A stretch of DNA of 64,000 bases from Sanderia malayensis (taxonomy: Eukaryota; Cnidaria; Scyphozoa; Semaeostomeae; Pelagiidae). The position numbers and the translations under genes are program-made. The notes beneath the pieces are model-generated. The model saw nothing but the letters and a program-made list of their open reading frames with translations. It searched no databases and was not told the origin of the DNA. The stretch covers positions 17,334-81,333 of the forward strand of contig RQOL01000664.1 of the NCBI GenBank assembly GCA_013076295.1, written 5' to 3'. Within the stretch, counting starts at the first letter, position 1, and the number at the start of each line of letters is the position of its first letter. Shown one piece after another: positions 35,512-48,700 of the stretch.

Positions 35512-37183
35512 AGAAACCTAGTTACTCTGGTGTACATAGTTTCTTATAAAAGTCGTTTCTTATGAAAAAGATGTATTTAGTTGGCAAAACTCTAAATTAA
35601 ACTCATTCTATTGCAATCTGAAAGGACACTCTTTAATTCCAATAAATGACACTTTAGTTATCTTGAAACGTCAAAACCACTTAGCGAGTTAAAATAATCA
35701 TAAGACATGATCAAAACAGTAAAAGCAGACAATCGAGTATGCAAAAAGCGATTTTTCCACTCCTGTTTTGTTTATTTCCCCTTTGTGCGAATCCATTGCT
35801 ACGGGCGCCCAGGGAACACAGACAGAGCCTATATTGACACAGAGCTTTGTATGCAGGACGATGATTGTCTTAATTTGAAGGGCAATGGTCCAGAAACCTT
35901 CAAGCTATGCTACAAGCCATTTATAAAATTTGACAGTAGCATAAAAGGTATTGTACAGTATTCAGATCACTCATACAGTTTGCAGTTTGTTCTGACTGTT
36001 TTTACTTTTGCACGTGGAATGCAATAGAAGAATGGAATTTGTTGAATGTTTGCCATGGCCCACAACTGCCACAGCCAAAACATTGATGCTGCAACATTCA
36101 CAAATATTCCACCGCATTCCAAAATATTCCACATCTTTTCCAAGAGGACTCACAATATTCCCAAAAACCTCAGAACGTTTCCAGAAAGCTCATGGCATTC
36201 ACGATAATCTCACAGCAAAAGCAAAAAGGCCTCAGCAAAAGAAAAAAATTATATTTGTTTTAATTATGGAAGTCATTTGTAACTTCGATTAAAATAATTT
36301 TAACTTCATATCCTGAAGTAACACCTGGTTTGATAATTAGCAAAAATTGGCCACAATCATTGACAGAAGGTTTTGAGAAAATGAAAAATTTGCATTACTT
36401 TTCAATGAGAATCATAATTTCCTTTGAAAGTACACAGCCACCCCCATCCCCCCAAATCAATGTTGCTATTTTTGATGGAAAGGTTTATCATGGAGTGCTA
36501 AACACACTTTCCAAATATTCTCAACATTTAATAGGGGGAGGGGGGTACATTTTTTCGGGACATGCAAGAAAATGCACGGCCTTCTTCTACTGTCTCACAC
36601 CTGAGGGCGAGGATTGTCTTTTCATTGCATGAATGTCCTCTCATGGTGGACTGGAGGTAAGAGCTATTAGAATAGCATAAGGTGCTTTTGAAAACAAGTG
36701 TACCAATTCTAGAATTAAGGGAAGGTATATAATTAACTAATCAATACTTATCAAGTCGGCTACTAATATGACATCATAATAGGAACGTTTCTATCTTTCT
36801 ATAGCGTTTCTATAAGCGCTGTCCTCGTGGCAAAAAACTGACAAGTGCTTATCAACATGGTGTACCACAAACCTACCCCCCCCCCTATGTCAGGGCATAT
36901 ATTGAATTGAGCAAAGAAAGTGTATTGGTGCCTTCCGCTAAGCTAAGGGTATCAAGAGCACAAACATATTGTATAAAAAACGAACCAGTTAGATGCACAA
37001 CAACAGTTACAAGATATGTACACCATCGGCCCGACAAGCTTGATGAAAGGAGCAAGCACAATTTATTGTGAAAGTTGCAAATACTGCGACAACAAGAGCC
37101 AAGTTAGACGATTTAGTGACTCATGGAAGTTTCTGGGCTGGATGATGTATCAGCCAGGACAATGAACCGATTTTTAAATAAGA
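35512..37183. other. No recognised gene
   Basis: Contains a 106-codon frame (35,707-36,027) and others near 100 codons, none with a recognisable motif. G- and C-runs occur near 36,440 and 36,535. Confidence 0.4.
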
Positions 37184-37318
37184 ATGGATGACACCTTGAT
37201 ATATGGCAGTAACCAGGAGGAAAATGATGAAAGGCTCAATGCAGCACTAGAAAGAATCGAATCAGCCAGTCTAACACTGAATAAAGAGAAATGTAAGTTC
37301 TCACAGCATCAAGTAAGA
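37184..37318 (+). pseudogene. Ty3/gypsy reverse transcriptase stub
   Basis: The 45 codons starting MDDTLIYGSNQEENDERL are the segment after the catalytic YxDD of gypsy RT; the phrases LERIESASLTLNKEKCKF and QHQVR follow the usual order before FLGH. The frame is cut exactly at 37,318/37,319, where the 3' CTAG of Helitron H5 begins. It is not the same family member as the element at 45,398. Confidence 0.65.
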
Positions 37319-37384
37319 CTAGGTGTCATCATTCGCTTCGCTCGTTCGTCCCAGCCCATCAAGTAAAAAATAGCTTAATCTGGT

Positions 37385-37570
37385 TGGGTGCACTTCGTAC
37401 GCTGCATTCGCTTACACTCATGCCTCTCTCTACCCCACGTAAAATGGGTTAGGTTGCTCCGCTCGCCTGTCTATCTTTTATGAAGAAACATTGATTGATA
37501 GGGAGCACTTTATGCGCTGCATTCGCTTACACTCATCCCTTTTCAGCCCCAGGTACAATGGGTTGGCACC
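37385..37570 (-). repeat. Degenerate Helitron minisatellite (about 1.5 units)
   Basis: Reverse complement of the ~114-bp unit, strongly diverged from the arrays in H1 and H2. H5 is therefore older or its array contracted. Confidence 0.7.
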
Positions 37571-39929
37571 CTGCGCTTGCGGTAGTATCTTATGTAGGAT
37601 GGGTTGAGTATTTGCTTTTGGTCATGTATCCAGATAGTGCAGAGCACTTTAGGGGGTGTATGAATAAAGATTGAGACAATGGCCTCGTCTTTGCAAAATA
37701 GGCCTCGTATTGGTCATTTTTGCATTGACATGCAATATTGGATCATAAGATGGCAATTGACCTTTGAAAACACAAAACGTTTGGTGAAGGGATAGTGAAA
37801 AGTTGAATGCGTGTAAATTGTAACTGTGGGTAAGTTAGCAGAACAATGAACTGAAGTTTTACTAATATACATATGCCATTGCCATATGTATATTATTGCA
37901 GTTGACTCCCAAGGAGAAAAGTAATACATTGTTACTTCACCAGTGTCCCATATGAGTCTGTTTTAATTAGGCAATAACCTTACACAAAAGATAAATAAAT
38001 TACAATTTAATAGAAACTTACATAAACAGAATTCTCCTTCGATGAGATTTTTAAGGATTTCAGTGACTTTTCATGCATGGCTTATTTAATGTTTGTTTTA
38101 GTCATTTGACATTTGCGTGGTGTGAATAGCAAATGTTAATGACATTGATAGCTTGGATTAAGCACTTCGGTATTTGTTTCACTAAGAATCATATAGGAAA
38201 AAAGGAAGAATTAATCATCAATTAAATGACCATATGATAGTTATAGGATATAGGACAGCATGATAGTTGTGCAGCCATAGCCCTTGTGGATTACATGGAA
38301 AAAGATATTTCAAATGCAAAATGAGTGAAAATTATCCTTCCGCGGGTCTCTGGATACTTCATCCATCACCAGTATTGAAAATAACAATAGTTTGACGAGG
38401 TGGTCAATATATTTCGCCTGTTACACATGGAGGCATTGAACAGTAAGGAATCAATAGATTTCTAAATACTTCAAGAATCATATTAAATCCAAGCTAACAC
38501 TGGCAGGCACATGTAGTCAGGGCAGAAAACATTTCGTTTGGAAGCGAGTAGAGTATGAAGGTATAAAATAACTAATCTAAATGTTCGATTTCGTTGCAAT
38601 CAGTGAAGTGAAGTTTTCAAGGCCTAACCAAAATTAAGATGGTTTAACAATTTAAGGAAATTGAATTCGGAATAAGTTAAAAATAAGATATGAATGTATT
38701 ACCTGTAAGATACATTGAATATGTATCTATGTATATATGTATGATGTATTGAATATGTATTTCCCACTTATAAGTTGTCCTATTTGATGATCTTTTTGTG
38801 ATGCCAAGCCAAGCTTGTTCAAATTGGTATTTCAAAAGTTAGCGGTGTTGGCAGTGGCCATTGATGGAAAAGAGACCAAAGTTTTTTTCTGTGCAACATA
38901 ACGACCTCGTTTCAATGGTGGATAAAGTGTTATTATTGGCAAAGAAGAACTGCAGAAATGCATCTCATTAAGAACGGACATTTTTGAAGCTCAGTAAATT
39001 TGAACGGAGAGTACATTAATCGTACATTGTTTCGGTATATAATATATTGGTACATAAACGGTAATAAAATAACTATAATTGACGATAGCTTCAATTATAT
39101 GCTACACACAACTATAAAAAACCTTTGGCATTCAGTGTCATAAAGGAAAGCACAGGCTTTAACATGCACGAAAAAAATGTCCACAAACTGTAATGTTCAT
39201 TTAAGGTTCATGCTTTATAAATCGATAATGAAGATGAATGAGAGATAATTGGTCCTGTCTGTAGATTGTATTTATATCTTCATTCATCATGCGGAGTGTT
39301 CCGCGACGTTGACAGCATTGTTCAATAGGAATTCATACTCGCGTGGCACAAAGCAACGGTATGGATGCCTGTTCTCTCCCTGCTTCGTGCGTTTTCGCCA
39401 TTAAGTTTGATCATAGTAATAAAAGAAGATTACCTCTTACATTAGTTTAAAGCTCAAACACCAACTTCAAGGGGTAACCTTTGTTCGAGGTTTCCTTGTT
39501 CATGAAAACTGCAATTTAAATTTGAGATTACATAATAAGGGGTCAACTATATTGGTATAATAAATAAGGACATGAGAGAAGGGTAACCAAATGCTAATTC
39601 TTGCTAAAACTATGCTAAAACAATGCTATGCAAATGCTAAAACAGAGAAAAAGAAAGCCATACTCCCATAGGCAATATCGGAAAACATGGCAAAGCATAC
39701 CTCTTCGGATACAGGTGCTATCGAGGACCCAGATCATGTTGTTGCTGTTGGTGGATCTTATTGACTGGAGTGGCGTGGCAAACCAGGAATGTTGTGCTGA
39801 TATCACAAGAGGAACATCACACTGTAGTGCAATGCCAATCCGCTAGAACACAACCTGAGCCTGGTATTTTGTGTATGTGCACTCTGGTAGACTGACACCC
39901 CCTGTGAGCAACACAATTTATGCTCAAAA

Positions 39930-41130
39930 GTTTGTAAAGACCAATACAGGACTTTTTGGAAAGCAATGTTTTTTGTTTCGCTGTGCGTTCCTTCTGGGAG
40001 GAATGCTTTGAACCCGTCAAATGATGTTGCTCTAGACATGGCCACATATAACTGACCGAGTGTGAACAAGGGCTCAGGGAAATACAAACCAACATACCTC
40101 AGAGATTCTGCCTGTGCCTTGTCTGACTGGAAATTGCCGTCGCTTGATGTTGAACGGCATCTCAGTGACTTGTGTTGACAATGTTATTCAGGGAATCATA
40201 ACCTGCTGGCCACTGTGTTCCTTCGTGATGATCTCTGCTGTGATCATGTTGCGTTGGAGATGGCGCACAATGAGTCTTATGCCAATGCAAAGAGCTTTCT
40301 TTGGATTTGGATTCCTCAGAAGAATGATTGTTGCACCGACCTTAAATAATGAATGTTCGGGATTACGATGTGTATCATCGAATGACCATTATTAATATTT
40401 GTAGAATGTATGTGTGTAAGTAAGTGTAGAATTAATGTATAATTAGTACATATAGAAAAATTATACCTTGAGTCAATATTTCAATGTAATAGTAATGTAA
40501 TGCAATATAAGTCGATGTAATGGCATTCCGTAAGGAGTTAGATTGTTTGTGTTAGGTGTTTGTAGTCTTTCCAAAATGATGTCATTGATCTGATGTGAGA
40601 AGTCATTCTTTGGGGTAAGATAACAACGTTCTGACATGGTTACGGGATCCAGCATGAGACGGGACTCTGGTGTATTAGGCTGGGGATATATGAAGTTGAG
40701 CATTTCCTCTTACGAAGATGTGCATATTTGATCTGGCAAAGTGATATTGTCAAGTGCATCATGTTGTTCTTGCTTGTTGCCGAGTCTTAGGAGCCATTCT
40801 GAGAATTCTCTGTAAGATTCATCTTGGACAGCTCTCATGTTTGTGTGCAGGCGATGTTGTTGAAACTGTGCCCACAAATCACTGATTTGATATGATTTAA
40901 GAATCTCTGATACGATTTTCTCTCTTCCTGCTTCGGGACAACAGGTAGAACTTGTTTGAAATCGCCACCAAGCAACATGAATTTGCCACCAAATGGCTTG
41001 TCAACTCTTGTGATATCCCGAAGCAGTCTGTCAACTGCATGTAATGCCAATGCTGGTATCATTGAAGCTTCATCCCATTTGAACAGGGTTCTTTCACGCA
41101 ACACTTGTGCTCTGCGGCTCTGTCTCTCAA
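39930..41130 (-). pseudogene. Helitron helicase C-terminal half (H5)
   Basis: Exon 4 homologue from 41,130 (ERQSRRAQVLRERTLF, Walker B KWDEA, then LLGGDFKQVLPVVP) to about 40,515 and exon 5 homologue 40,353 to about 39,930 (VGATIILLRN). Walker A is absent because the 5' half of exon 4 is missing. Frameshifts lie near 40,940 and 40,720, and about 20 bases encoding AYCLTIN are deleted near 40,115. Inactive. Confidence 0.75.
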
Positions 41131-43616
41131 CAATACGTTCCTCGACCTCCAATGTAAAAAATCGTTGGCAAGCATTCACATTTCCAATAACATCAGCCTT
41201 AACATTTCTTCTGTTGATACGACTTCTGTCACTGTACAATGTACACTTGTCAGCAACAAAAAGTCCACTCTAGAGTCGAGAGAATGCAACCTGGGAGCAA
41301 AAATTAAAAATATCAGTACAATACAAAAATGTAAAATTGACAATGCATAATGCCCAGATAACATTTTTTGAAAGCTAATGAGGGTCATTAATGTGTAGCA
41401 CAGAGAAACAATATTATGAGGGAAAAGCACCAATTGCTAAATGAATAAAAATCAGCTTTTATTTATATTATCTAAAATGTATTATGCACAGATTTGAATT
41501 TGCTAATGCAAAGGAGCAACAAAAGAGGCCTGGTTTTGGGAATGCCATAAGTTTCATTTTCATTTAGCCAATATACTGTATATTTCCACAAACTATATTC
41601 TTCAAGTTGAAGCATGGAGAATGTTTGGTAGAGAAACTTATCCATGGTATAAATCAATTTTTAGGTAAATGTTAGAAAGTGTAGCATTGATGAAGAAATA
41701 CTTTAAAATTGGTTGCTAACTTACCTCAAGACCTTTATTTATACCATGCCAGTCTGCAAATTCAAAATGTAGTCATATACTATCAGCATCATTCTCGTTA
41801 TGATACAGGAGACCAAGGAAAATCTGCAATGATACAAAAAAAACACAATTACAGTAGTACTGGTAGATAATTAGAATGCACTCAATTTGGAAAAACTGAA
41901 GGATTCTGTATAAAGCTTGCAAATTAAGTGAATTTAAGTTTGGCAAGTGTTTTTTTCAAAATCAACATTTTGCGAATCACACCAGTATTGGCAAATAATT
42001 TTTCAAAATTTTAACAATTATGAGACACAGAAATGACATAATTTTAATTCAAAAGCATATTTCAGCTACTTACTGTCTCTGTTGCACTTGATGCAACATA
42101 ACTATAAAGATGAGGAATATGCTTAGTAATTGTTGTAAATTATTCATATCGCAGAACAACAGAGCCGAAAAACATCAGAGTATCTCTGTGAGTAAATCAT
42201 AGGGAATGCAATAACAGGAAGAAGTTTATTTATACAAGTAAGGGTGTGGCTGAAAACAATAAACATGAACTACAACATACAAAGGACACAATACATGACA
42301 ATACATAATGCCACATACCCACGCTCAAATACCACAAATTCCAAAATGGATATTATTCATTTCAACAGTAATGACATCTTCAAATTGCTTCAGACATGGA
42401 ACATGTTTAGCTAACATCTTGTCAACCAATACAGTGTAATTCAGATGCTGATTTGCTTGGTCCATGCTGTTTGGAATGCATTTACCAAATTCAAGGTTTT
42501 TTCAATGCATCTTCCTTTGCCACTGGAATCAGATGATTTCCTGAAACCCGATTTTAGTGGCACAAACAAGTAATGGTTGTCCACAGTCTGGTGATCCTGT
42601 GTCATATGGTGCACCTCCTGCCAGTAGTCTACATTATCAATTGTGATTTTTTGACCTGAGACTGTGCATCTGCTCTGTTTGCCCTGGACATTCACTTCTA
42701 GCCACTTTGATTCATCATCAGCCATCTTCCGTACACAACCATCATACCCCTCACCAAATTCATCTAGCTTTCTGCACAATTGAGTTGGAGACACAACTAG
42801 CCGAAGCTTTCAGGCTGAAATAAAAGACAATCAATAACTAATTGCTTTGTGTGATGGCCCACTTTTCAGAGCCTGAATCTTGAAAAATAGATCACATTAA
42901 CAGATCCCAGCGGATGTATGAAGCTATTCTGGACACATATAGAAACGAGTATTCAGTGGCAGGCACAACGGGGGTGGGGGTGGAGTTGTTTAGAGTTGCA
43001 GTCACCCCCAATGTTAATTAGAACAAAAACCTTTTTGTTTGCAGAAAATGGTGACAAACATTGTCTTTTTGTTGAAACAATAGCTTTGCCTCTCAAATTT
43101 GGCAAAGTATCTGCCACTTATAGTATTTTAATTGCTACTTACAGTCCAACTAGAGTGGTACAAGAACATGCTCAGAAGTAGTTGCACGGCATTCACTTGT
43201 TGGGATCTGCTTCTTAATGAAATAGCAGCTGCCATTCCAAGTGGAGGCACCAACAAAGCACTCTTCTCCACAATTCGCTTATTGCAACTGGCAATCCTCA
43301 GAATTGAATGAAAAAATGGTGCCATCTTCTCAGGTTCCCCAGCAAGCTTATCAAATGAAAACTCTAAAAGATCCAGTTTGCTTGGTGATCAAAGGCAGCT
43401 TTTGGTCTTCTTCTCACACAAGTTGACACATTCTTGATTGATCTCTTTCAGAGCACATACTTTGAGCTCCTTTCGTACGTTTTCATTCCGCCAAGCAGCC
43501 CTCGTAATCTGTTTGTATGTTCCACGTATCAACATTTTCCCCAAGGACAAAAAGTGACAAAAAAGCACTTTTATGCTCCCTTGTCGACGTTTTGGCACAT
43601 AGCAACGCCATAGCAA
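41131..43616 (-). pseudogene. DUF6589-like repetitive gene remnant
   Basis: Minus-strand exons that fit one gene: 43,616-43,389 (LSLGKMLIRGTYKQITRAAWRN, KEINQEC..LC), 43,325-43,128 (ILRIASCNKRI, AAAISLRSRSQQVNAVQ), 42,794-42,330 (LCRKLDEFGEGYD, DNVDYWQEVHHMTQDHQ, then NYTVLVDKMLAKH), about 42,180-42,072 (TKHIPHLYSYVASSATET then GTAAGT), 41,822-41,727 (IFLGLLYHNENDADS, donor GTAAGT) and 41,293-41,131 (YSDRSRINRRNVKADV, FFTLEVEERIV). The order and phrases fit the DUF6589 proteins abundant in cnidarian and other invertebrate genomes, by memory of the family style. Two in-frame stops (near 42,140 and 41,775) and the join to Helitron helicase at 41,130 suggest a dead gene. Confidence 0.5.
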
Positions 43617-45129
43617 CCGGTTATATCCCCCAACATTTGGTCTTTTTTCGGTATCTCAAATCACCCTCAATGTTAAAAAGCCTCAATTTCAATAAGAGAC
43701 AGTTTCTAAATCTTCTGAAGACCCCATACCACTGAAAGTGTGCTCTTGTGACTCTGTGAGGGCTAAAATGTTATAAAGGAAAGCCTCCTCATCGCCATTT
43801 TATATTCGCGCTGTCAATTTGCGAAGTACACGGTCTATTAATTTGAAGTTCAGGCATTTAACTAGTTTTAGTAGTTCATTTGTCTGATATAACACTGGCA
43901 AGAAACAAGCATGGAATAAAACGGAAATTTTATGGAGAAAGGCTCATTTAAATTGTAAAAGAACACGACACTGAATCGATACGGCCTAGGCCCGGCCCGA
44001 TGAGTCAATTTCAAAAAAGAGACTGCCTCTTCTAGAGCCAAGAAGTTGAAGCTTCCAAAAGATTTTCAGCGTCCGTGTGATGAAGATGGTGAATTAAATA
44101 TCATTATTAGCAATGCTATTTTAAAGTCAACAATTGAGAAATTGGAAAAACATTGGAAAATGCCAAATTCGTAACTCAAATATAACCTTGAAGAGCAATT
44201 TCCTTGGGAAGGGTTACAAGTCTATGACAAAATTTTCTACACTTATGAACATGCTACTACCAATGCAAAGCCTAGTATTTGACAAAAATAAAAAACATGA
44301 TGTATGAAGTTTACAATTCTGTGGCAGAGAACAGTATGAAAGAGCCTGTCAAAAAGGTATATCAGTTTTCTGAGCAGACTTCTGATGCTGTCAGGTGCCA
44401 GTTGAGGGTCATGGCAAAAAGAGTTTACTCCTCTCCAAATGGGGTAGTGACGGTTATATCAAAAAAGTTGGAAAATGCTTAGATGTTGGCATCTGATGTA
44501 ACTTTAAACAGAAGGAAAAGTTGAGAGCAATCAGAAAAAGGTTTGTTGACAAAGAAAAGGAGGAGGAAGATGCACCATCCTATAAACCTGGCCCATTTTA
44601 GAGCAGGACTAGCATACTGAACTTTTAATCGCAATTTTCTCCGTTTTTAATTTTCGGACAATTTTGTGGTTTCCAAACAGCGTAACTTTTTTCATAGTTG
44701 CTAGATTTCTTTCAAATTGGCAGATTATAAAGCTTAGACATGTATCTAGGAACTAGACTACAACCAGCTCTGTTTGTCAGCACATTGTTGAGAAAACAGA
44801 TTTTTATGCAAGCTGTTTTCCTTGAAAGTTGTAAATGTTGGATAAATATTTTGTTTCTATATCAAATTGGTTGTTTGTAGTCTAGTTCCTTTATATGTAT
44901 GAGATCATCATTTCCTGAAAGTTTCATAACTCTAGCCTAAACCATTATTGAAATATTTTGCATAAACCTCTTTCGATAAAACTGCCACACCTCAAACCAC
45001 GCCCTTTTTGATTGACATAAAATTATGGAATTCAGGTATTTTGGTCTTATTTCTGTCAGTGCCAAAAAGATTTAGGAGATAGAACTAATACTCTCCTCCT
45101 ATTGACAATTTCCATGGGTGTACCTGTAA
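43617..45129. other. Spacer with a 16-bp inverted repeat; no recognised gene
   Basis: A 67-codon frame at 44,279-44,482 has no known motif. AGGAACTAGACTACAA at 44,748-44,763 and its exact complement at 44,875-44,890 form a potential cruciform, with weaker pairing continuing outward (ATGTAT). This could be a decayed palindromic MITE. Confidence 0.45.
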
Positions 45130-45397
45130 TTCCGACCAACTTAAGTCTCTAACCTCTTGGCTTGATTACAACTTCCTCTCATCACGCACTGAATTGAACA
45201 ACCACAGGTATGTCACTTGTGTACAGGCTACTCATAACAAGAAACTGTTCCGTCTCAAACAAACCAAAGCTTCTAAACTCATTCACCCTGACAAAGTTAT
45301 TTTTAATCTTTCTTCGTATACACTTAGTGATATTGAAAAACGTGTTTTGTCCAAAGGCCTTAGTTTTTGTATTCATCCAAATTCTCTTGATTATTGT
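45130..45397 (+). pseudogene. Penelope-like element, 5' piece
   Basis: Frame from about 45,150 with LTSWLDYNFLSSR, RLKQTKASKLIHPDKV and VIFNLSSYTLSDIEKRVLSK, the block that precedes the reverse transcriptase in Penelope-like proteins. It breaks at the gypsy insertion (45,398) and resumes in the same frame at 50,731 once the insertion and one TTGT copy are discounted. The true 5' end of the element was not located. Confidence 0.6.
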
Positions 45398-45691
45398 TGT
45401 CACAGACCCCAATAACCGAGAGGAATAGACAAGATAAAGTTCAACCAGATTCTCAGTCTGCTACTCGAATGTATCTCTCTCTACTGACACAATTTCACTT
45501 ATTTATATAAAAGGGAAAACTAAAAATAAACATTGCGTGGAAGGAATTACATAAACTATAAAAATAACATAGGTACGTGTGCAAACAATTTCGTAAACGT
45601 AGCAGGTTAAGTTTCCATATAAAAACATTGCGGATGATACTAAATATAGAGATTACGTAACGGGCTCGATGCTCATGAGTAAATCGTGACA
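45398..45691 (-). repeat. Gypsy 3' LTR
   Basis: 294 bp beginning TG and ending CA, matching 50,433-50,726. A TATA-like TTATATAAA is present on the minus strand near 45,502-45,512. The transcription unit ends in this copy. Confidence 0.95.
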
Positions 45692-45704
45692 CATCTCCCC
45701 CCTA
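45692..45704 (-). other. Polypurine tract of the gypsy element
   Basis: The minus strand reads TTAGGGGGGAGATG directly before the 3' LTR, the expected site for plus-strand priming. Confidence 0.75.
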
Positions 45705-45787
45705 AGATAATTACTATTTTACCAAATATTAATTAATCAAAAGAAATAACGATTTACGAAGCAACAAGTTAAGAACAATTCGAACAG

Positions 45788-48700
45788 TTATTTCTTCGTA
45801 TTGAACTCTTGAGACAGTTCATCAGGAACGAACTCGGAGTCTATCCATTGTGTATGTCCGTCATTAAACTCTACAAAGTATTTTGTAACGAGCCTCTGTC
45901 CAGGAATTCTAGTACGCATTTTGTCCATTACTTTTGCAATATCACTTGGGCTTCCATCGATTTCATTAGCTTTCTTGATCTGTTCCAAATTAACTCTTTT
46001 CGTTTTCTCGCGCTTTGTTCCGCCAATATTGATCTCGACATTGTTTTCTCCTACGATCTTCACAACTTCGTAGGGTCCTTTCCATGGCTGGTGAAACTTC
46101 TTCGAGGTTCCTTTCTTTATAATGAAGTCACGAAGCCATACTTTTTCACCGACAGTAACTTTAACTCTTGGTAGGTTTTTATCGTGATGCTTTTTCTGAC
46201 GTGCTTGTTCTTTCGAAACCAAGTTTTTAACAATTTCGTAAGCCAACTGGCGTTCATTCTGCATATTCTTCACTGGATCATCAGTATATAGCCTTGTAGG
46301 CGGTTTCATATCCAGTGGTGAGTTTAATTCTCTTCCAAACATGAGAAACGCTGGGGTATGTTGTGTCACTGAATGAGGCGTTGTTCTGTATGCGAATACT
46401 AACGCGTCTAGATACTGGTCCCATGTTGATGGCCTTTTCGAAGCATATATCTTAACTCCTTGAAATAGCGTGCCATTCAGATGTTCATTTAGGCCATTGG
46501 TCGAAGGTCGAAATGCACACGTATATATCTTCTTTACCCCGGTTTGCTTTGTAAGTGCTTTTATCAGTTGGGCTGTAAAATGACTTCCTCTATCAGACAA
46601 CAATTCTTCAGGGCAGCCATAGGTGTGAATGAAGTCTTGCAACTTTACAGCGACAGTTTCAGCTTCTATATTGTCCACTGAATACACGACAGGCCAACGA
46701 CTGAAATGATCCACCATTACCAGAGCATACGTATTTCCTCTGTCAGAATTTGGCAAGGGACCGACAAAATCCATAGCCACAATTTGCAATGGCCTTGATG
46801 TTACAATAGATTTCAGAGGTGTTTTTCCGGCCGGCTTTGGCGATTTGAACTTCGCACATTCTTCACAGTGCCGGATGTGTCTCTTGATGTCGCTCTTCAT
46901 TTTCGGCCAAAAGTATTTCTGTTGTACTTTTCGATATGTTCTGAAGAAACCTGGATGTCCGGATAACTGATGGTCGTGCATCCGCATTAATATCTGTCCG
47001 ATCTGCAGCTTTGGCACCACAAGCTGTCTTCTTGCATGGCCAGTCTTGGTCTTGCACTTTCGGTACAGCATTCCGTCATCTCCAACGACAAAGCTTTCTT
47101 TCTCTTTCACCATCTTGTTTGCTAGATCTTTGTCAGATGGCAGCTCTCCTTCTGACAAAAAGACAATCCATTTTCCGGCGTATTCGTCCTGTTTCTGTAG
47201 CTGGATGACGTCACCAGTTGCTACCGCCAAAAGATCGTCTTGAACTGGACATCTGGAAAGAGCGTCAGCGTTTCCATGGAGCTTTCCAGGCCGATGGATG
47301 ACGTCAAAATCATATCCTTGGATTTCACTGATCCATCTCGCAAAGAGGTTGTTTGGGGCGTCCATAGTCTTCAGCCATTTCAGCGGGCGATGGTCGGTAA
47401 CAATGGTGAAATGTCTGCCATACAAATAAGGATAAAAGTATTTCAACGCCCAGACAATACCAAGGGCTTCTTTTTGCAATACAGCATACTTGGCTTCAGA
47501 TGGCTTCAGTATTCGGCTTGCGTAAGCAATTACTGCTTCACCATCATCTGTTTCTTGAGCGAGAACTGCTCCAAGGCCGTAGTCGCAAGCATCAGTGTAG
47601 AGCTTGAACTGTAGCGAGAAGTCTGGGCATTGTAGAACAGGTGCAGAAATCAGACAGTCTTTTAGCTCTTGAAACACATCGTCAGCGTCTTTCGTCCACT
47701 GAAAGAGACGTTTCTTCTTTGTTAAATCTACCAGCGGTTTGGATCGGCTTGCATAATCGGCGATGAATCTTCTGTAATAACCCGTCAATCCAAGGAAACT
47801 TCTTACATCTGTCTTGTTCTGAGGAATCGGAAAATTCTTGACAGAGCTGACTTTGGCTGGGTCCACAGTCACTCCTTCTTCAGAGACAATGTGTCCAAGA
47901 AACTTCACCGATCGCCTAAGCCATTGACATTTCGCTGGTTTCAGAGTGAGTCCGGCTTTTTCAATTCTGTCCAAAACTACGTCCAATCGCTTTAGATGTT
48001 CTTCCACAGTTGGAGCAAAAACGATGACGTCATCGAGGTATACGAGACAATGCGTCCAATGGAGGCCGGATAGAACCAAATCCATAAGTCTCTGGAAAGT
48101 CGCAGGAGCATTGGCTAATCCAAAAGGCATCACATTGAACGAGTAATGGCCATTGTGTGTCGCGAATGCCGTCTTCTCTCGGTCTTCTTGCTTCATGGGG
48201 ATTTGCCAGAATCCAGACTGCAAGTCAATGGTCGTAAAGACTTTTGCGTTTCCGAGAGCGTCCAGAGTCTCATCAATTCTGGGTAGAGGGTATGCGTCTT
48301 TCTTGGTCACAGCATTTAGTCGTTGGTAGTCCACGCAGAAACGATACTCCCCGTTCGGTTTTTCGATCAGTACGACTGGACTGCTCCACGGACTTGCGGA
48401 TGGCTGGATGACTTCAGAAAGCAGCATCTTCTGAACTTCTTGAGCAATGATCTTCCTCTTCGTTTCCGGAACACGGTATGGCCTTTGGCGGACAGGTTGA
48501 GCTCCCTGCACATCGATAGGATGCTGTACTAGGTGAGTTGTTCCCAACTTCTCCGACTTCGGCCAAACGTGATGTCGCTCGAGAACTCTGAGTAGCTCTG
48601 CTTGCTCGTCATCTGAAAGGTGTTCTAGCTTGAAATCTCCAATCGGCACTTCAGCGGTGTTCTGCTGTCCTTCAACCATCGTCTGAACTGAGTCGTCCAC

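Larger units (their letters stand above)
37319..41130 (-). mobile_element. Helitron H5, 3' portion (minus strand, 5'-truncated)
   Basis: On the minus strand the element ends with the same terminal segment as H1 and H2, closing in CTAG at 37,322-37,319, followed by T. Going upstream: a degenerate minisatellite (37,385-37,570), the conserved 3' noncoding region (about 37,600-39,840) and helicase exons 5 and 4 (39,930-41,130). Everything upstream of the CNVKRQSRRAQ region is missing and is replaced by a DUF6589-like gene in the same orientation. Confidence 0.8.
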
